From the NCBI GenBank assembly GCA_030642585.1, contig DAOWNN010000062.1:1-9409 (forward strand): a stretch of DNA of 9,409 nucleotides, in the 5' to 3' direction. The stretch is from Bacteroidota bacterium. Its GTDB lineage: Bacteria; Bacteroidota; Bacteroidia; Bacteroidales; VadinHA17. Both the position numbers and the translations under genes were made by a program. The notes below the pieces were generated by a model. That model saw nothing but the letters and a program-made list of their open reading frames with translations. It did not search any database and was not told where the DNA came from. Of this stretch, positions 6,840 through 9,409 are shown piece after piece; position 1 is the stretch's first letter; each line of letters starts with the position of its first letter.

Positions 6840-6950
6840 ATGCAACAAATACTGGTGCCAGCAGGGAAGAACTTCAAAATATTCCCGGTGAAGGAAATAA
6901 TAAGGTCCATTGTTCAGAAATTTGATCTGGCAAGAGCACAAATCATCTGA
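6840..6950 (+). CDS. Possible 36-residue small ORF or leader peptide
   Basis: An ATG at 6840 opens a frame of 36 codons ending in TGA at 6948-6950, 22 nt before the M16 start. The product begins MQQILVPAGKNFKIF and continues with alternating basic and hydrophobic residues (KEIIRSIVQKF), which could form an amphipathic helix. The stretch looks less AT-rich than the flanking intergenic DNA. No family is recognised and no ribosome binding site is seen. It could be a real small protein, a translated leader, a remnant of an older gene, or chance. Confidence 0.22.
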   Translation: MQQILVPAGKNFKIFPVKEIIRSIVQKFDLARAQII

Positions 6951-6972
6951 AACTATAAAATTTGAAACTCTT

Positions 6973-8217
6973 ATGATAGAATTTGATAGATTTACACTCA
7001 ACAACGGACTCAGGGTAATAGTTCATAAAGACAACTCCTCCCCCATTGTAGCGATGAATATTCTTTATGATGTGGGTGCCCGTGACGAATATCCAGAAAG
7101 AACAGGCTTTGCTCACCTCTTTGAACACCTCATGTTTGGAGGCTCAAAAAATATTCCTGTTTATGATGAACCTCTTCAAAAAGTTGGAGGAGAAAATAAT
7201 GCATTTACCAACAATGACATCACCAATTATTACCTTACCCTCCCTGTAAACAATCTGGAAACAGGTTTCTGGCTTGAATCTGACAGGATGATGGCTCTTG
7301 ATTTTTCTCAAAAAAGCCTGGATGTTCAGAAAAATGTAGTTGTTGAGGAGTATAAACAAAGATATCTGAATCAACCCTATGGCGATGTATTTCTTTTGCT
7401 TCAGCCACTCTCTTATAAAGTACACCCTTACCGCTGGCCTACTATAGGTAAAAGTATTGATCATATCAAAGATGCAACACTTAGTGATGTGAAATCGTTT
7501 TTCTATTCGCATTACGCACCGAACAATGCTATTCTGACTATTTCAGGAAATGTGGAAACAAAACAGATTTATAAGCTTTCGGAAAAATGGTTCGGAGGTA
7601 TTGAAAAAAGAGACATAGCAAACAGGAAGCTGAACAAAGAACCCAAGCAAGTTGAATCCAGAGAATTTACAGAGAAAAAGGACGTTCCTTCAAGTGCTAT
7701 TTACATGTCATATCATATGTGTGACCGGAAAAGTGAACTCTACTATGCCACCGACTTATTATCCGATATTCTTTCAAACGGCCTGTCCTCCAGGCTATAC
7801 CAGAGCCTGGTAAAAGAAAAAAGATTGTTTGGCAATATCAATGCATATATTTCAGGAAGCATAGACCCTGGACAGTTTATAATATCCGGGAATTTGCTGG
7901 ATGGGATAAGCATGGATAAAGCCGAAAAGGCTATTCATTCTCAACTTGAGAAACTAAAACTGGAAGAAATTCCGGTTGAAGAACTGGTGAAAGTTAAGAA
8001 TAAGTTGGAATCAAGCCTGGTTTTTTCAGAGATCTCAGTATTGAATAAAGCTATGAATCTGGGGTTTTATGAATTACTTGGAGATGCACAGCTTGCAAAC
8101 CTGGAAATTGAAAAGTATAGAAAAGTAACTCCCGCCCAAATGCAAACTATTGCTCAGGAATTATTCCATAGCCAAAATAGTTCTACCCTTTATTATCTTT
8201 CGAAGAATCAGAATTAG
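6973..8217 (+). CDS. M16B-family zinc metallopeptidase, catalytic subunit
   Basis: A 414-residue protein from the ATG at 6973, which begins MIEFDRFTLNNGLRV, the normal start of an M16 domain. The frame stays open upstream to a TTG at 6910, but that 21-residue extension has no homology feel and is not used. The zinc motif HxxEH is H48-L-F-E51-H52. The third ligand is probably E126 in VVVEEY (E125 is the neighbour), about 74 residues on, as expected for the HxxEH-x(~76)-E arrangement. The C-terminal half (about 180-414) is the second M16 domain, with SSRLYQSLVKEKRLFGN at 272-288. No signal peptide or lipobox is visible, so a cytoplasmic location is likely. M16B enzymes cleave peptides inside a closed two-subunit chamber. 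The partner lacking the zinc motif is encoded 12 nt downstream, so the pair is almost certainly an operon. Confidence 0.92.
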   Translation: MIEFDRFTLNNGLRVIVHKDNSSPIVAMNILYDVGARDEYPERTGFAHLFEHLMFGGSKNIPVYDEPLQKVGGENNAFTNNDITNYYLTLPVNNLETGFWLESDRMMALDFSQKSLDVQKNVVVEEYKQRYLNQPYGDVFLLLQPLSYKVHPYRWPTIGKSIDHIKDATLSDVKSFFYSHYAPNNAILTISGNVETKQIYKLSEKWFGGIEKRDIANRKLNKEPKQVESREFTEKKDVPSSAIYMSYHMCDRKSELYYATDLLSDILSNGLSSRLYQSLVKEKRLFGNINAYISGSIDPGQFIISGNLLDGISMDKAEKAIHSQLEKLKLEEIPVEELVKVKNKLESSLVFSEISVLNKAMNLGFYELLGDAQLANLEIEKYRKVTPAQMQTIAQELFHSQNSSTLYYLSKNQN

Positions 8218-8229
8218 AAGCTTCAAAAT

Positions 8230-9409
8230 ATGCATCAACCAAACCGTAAAAAGGAACCTTCATTCAGGAATATTGAAAAGTTCAGTCTCCCAAAAGCTGA
8301 GAAGTTCAAACTTGACAATGGTGTACCAGTGTATGCCCTTAGTTCAGGAACCCAGGATATAATTCGAATTGAGTTTATCTTTGAAGCTGGCAAATGGTAT
8401 GAGAAATCCAATTTAACGGCATCAGCCACAAATGCTATGCTCAATGAGGGTACTCCAAATCATTCTTCTGTACAATTGGCCGGCAAATTTGATTACTATG
8501 GATCGTATATTCATTTGTATTCAGAGGCAGACAGGGCCGGATTGGTACTCTTTACGCTTTCGAAACATGTAATTGAATCACTCATTCTTGTGGAGGATAT
8601 ATTAAAGAACAGTATTTTCCCTGAAAAAGAAATTGACATTTTCCTTCAAAGAAGCAAGCAATTATTCCTGGTAAACCGCTCAAAAGTTTCCTTCCTTGCC
8701 AGGGAGCGATTTTTAAGCGCCCTGTTTGGGGTTTCCCATCCTTATGGCAAACTCATTAAGCTGGAAAACTTTGACGAATTAAACAGGCAGGAACTTGTAA
8801 ATCATTTTCTGAACTTTTATCAGGGTTCAGATACAAGAATTTTGGTATCCGGAAAATGGAGTATCAACCTTAAGGGCACACTTAACCGGTTCTTTGGTCC
8901 GGGTGACCTGACCACTGATAGATCTAAAGGGATTTTAAGCCGCAAAGATATTCAACCGGTTTACAAGAAAAAAACATCAAGTACAAAAAGGCATATTGTA
9001 GAAAAGAAAGATGCTGTACAATCTGCAATCAATATAGGGAAAACAGCCATAAGCAGGACACATAATGATTATTTTGGACTGAGAGTTCTGCTTACCGTTC
9101 TGGGTGGTTATTTCGGCTCCAGGCTGATGAAAAATATTCGGGAAGATAAAGGATACACTTATGGTATTTCAGCACAACTCATCTCGCTGGAAAAAGAAGG
9201 ATATATATCCATTTCTTCGGAAGTGGGCGCAGATGTTTGTAAAAAAGCCATTGAAGAGGTTTATAAAGAGATTGACCGTCTCACCCAGGAACCAGTAAGT
9301 AAGACCGAACTCTCTTTGGTACGGAATTATATCCTGGGGAATTGGCTCAGAATGTTTGATGGACCATTGGCCATTGCCAATAGCTACAGGGTGCTGATTG
9401 ACAATGACC
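8230..9409 (+). CDS. M16B-family peptidase-like subunit lacking the zinc motif (partial at window end)
   Basis: An open frame from the ATG at 8230 to the window end, 393 codons with no stop yet; about 20-40 more residues are expected from the family length. It begins MHQPNRKKEPSFRNIEKF and has an M16 fold pattern (KLDNGVPVYALSSG at 27-40; YKEIDRL and VRNYILGNWLRMFDG near the end). Where the catalytic subunit has HxxEH, this protein reads NAMLNEG (68-74), so it cannot bind zinc in the usual way. It keeps the second-domain R/Y substrate-binding signature, GSRLMKNIREDKGYTYG (296-312), with R298 and Y309 or Y311. This combination is standard for the non-catalytic subunit of heterodimeric M16B peptidases such as the Sphingomonas pair, so it is not a decayed gene. 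No signal peptide is seen. The 12-nt gap to the upstream catalytic gene suggests co-transcription. Confidence 0.92.
   Translation, partial: MHQPNRKKEPSFRNIEKFSLPKAEKFKLDNGVPVYALSSGTQDIIRIEFIFEAGKWYEKSNLTASATNAMLNEGTPNHSSVQLAGKFDYYGSYIHLYSEADRAGLVLFTLSKHVIESLILVEDILKNSIFPEKEIDIFLQRSKQLFLVNRSKVSFLARERFLSALFGVSHPYGKLIKLENFDELNRQELVNHFLNFYQGSDTRILVSGKWSINLKGTLNRFFGPGDLTTDRSKGILSRKDIQPVYKKKTSSTKRHIVEKKDAVQSAINIGKTAISRTHNDYFGLRVLLTVLGGYFGSRLMKNIREDKGYTYGISAQLISLEKEGYISISSEVGADVCKKAIEEVYKEIDRLTQEPVSKTELSLVRNYILGNWLRMFDGPLAIANSYRVLIDND

Noticed and set aside
6910..6972. Upstream extension of the catalytic M16 gene from a TTG codon
   Set aside because: It adds 21 residues before the canonical M16 N-terminus, starts at a rare codon and overlaps the small ORF; the ATG at 6973 fits the family.
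6713..6972. Fluoride or other riboswitch upstream of the ClC genes
   Set aside because: The ClC filter motifs are not of the fluoride-specific type, and the candidate promoter leaves almost no leader; no riboswitch fold was recognised.
7144..7512. 122-codon minus-strand frame opposite the catalytic M16 gene
   Set aside because: It is antisense to a well-supported peptidase gene, with no recognisable motif.
8230..9409. Second M16 gene considered as a pseudogene because it lacks HxxEH
   Set aside because: The frame is intact over 393 codons and keeps the R/Y signature; loss of the zinc motif is normal for the non-catalytic partner.

Overview
The window looks like chromosomal DNA from a member of the Bacteroidota, probably of Bacteroidales type. 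It is AT-rich. Its glyA product carries the long loop insertion typical of that phylum. Shine-Dalgarno sequences are mostly absent. Exact matches to the phylum's -7 promoter element (TAnnTTTG) sit close to several start codons. I see no insertion sequence, phage gene, tRNA, rRNA or CRISPR array. The gene content is housekeeping and transport rather than accessory.

Layout from left to right. Positions 1-208 hold no supported gene, only a weak terminator-like hairpin. Five genes then read leftwards: a TauE/SafE-type permease (209-991), a single-domain response regulator (1171-1566), serine hydroxymethyltransferase glyA (1644-2924), and two tandem paralogous ClC chloride transporters or channels with C-terminal CBS domains (3130-4899 and 4940-6712). 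A divergent intergenic region (6713-6972) follows. Two M16-family peptidase genes then read rightwards: a zinc-binding subunit (6973-8217) and, 12 nt later, a partner lacking the zinc motif (8230 to the window end, incomplete).

How the genes relate. The M16 pair is arranged like known bacterial M16B heterodimers, with one catalytic and one inactive subunit. The two ClC genes look like an old tandem duplication whose pore motifs have diverged. Both keep the gating glutamate and the central tyrosine, and both have valine where proton-coupled exchangers such as E. coli ClC-ec1 have the internal proton glutamate. The permease, response regulator and glyA share a strand but have no obvious common function.

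The most notable non-coding features are a seven-unit, 11-bp-period tandem repeat upstream of glyA (2991-3067), an 18-bp perfect palindrome with smaller palindromes between the permease and the response regulator (1073-1144), and -7-like elements only 4 and 6 nt upstream of the ClC start codons, suggesting leaderless or nearly leaderless mRNAs. I found no convincing new multi-gene system. The regulatory and repeat structures and the ClC motif divergence are the items most worth checking.
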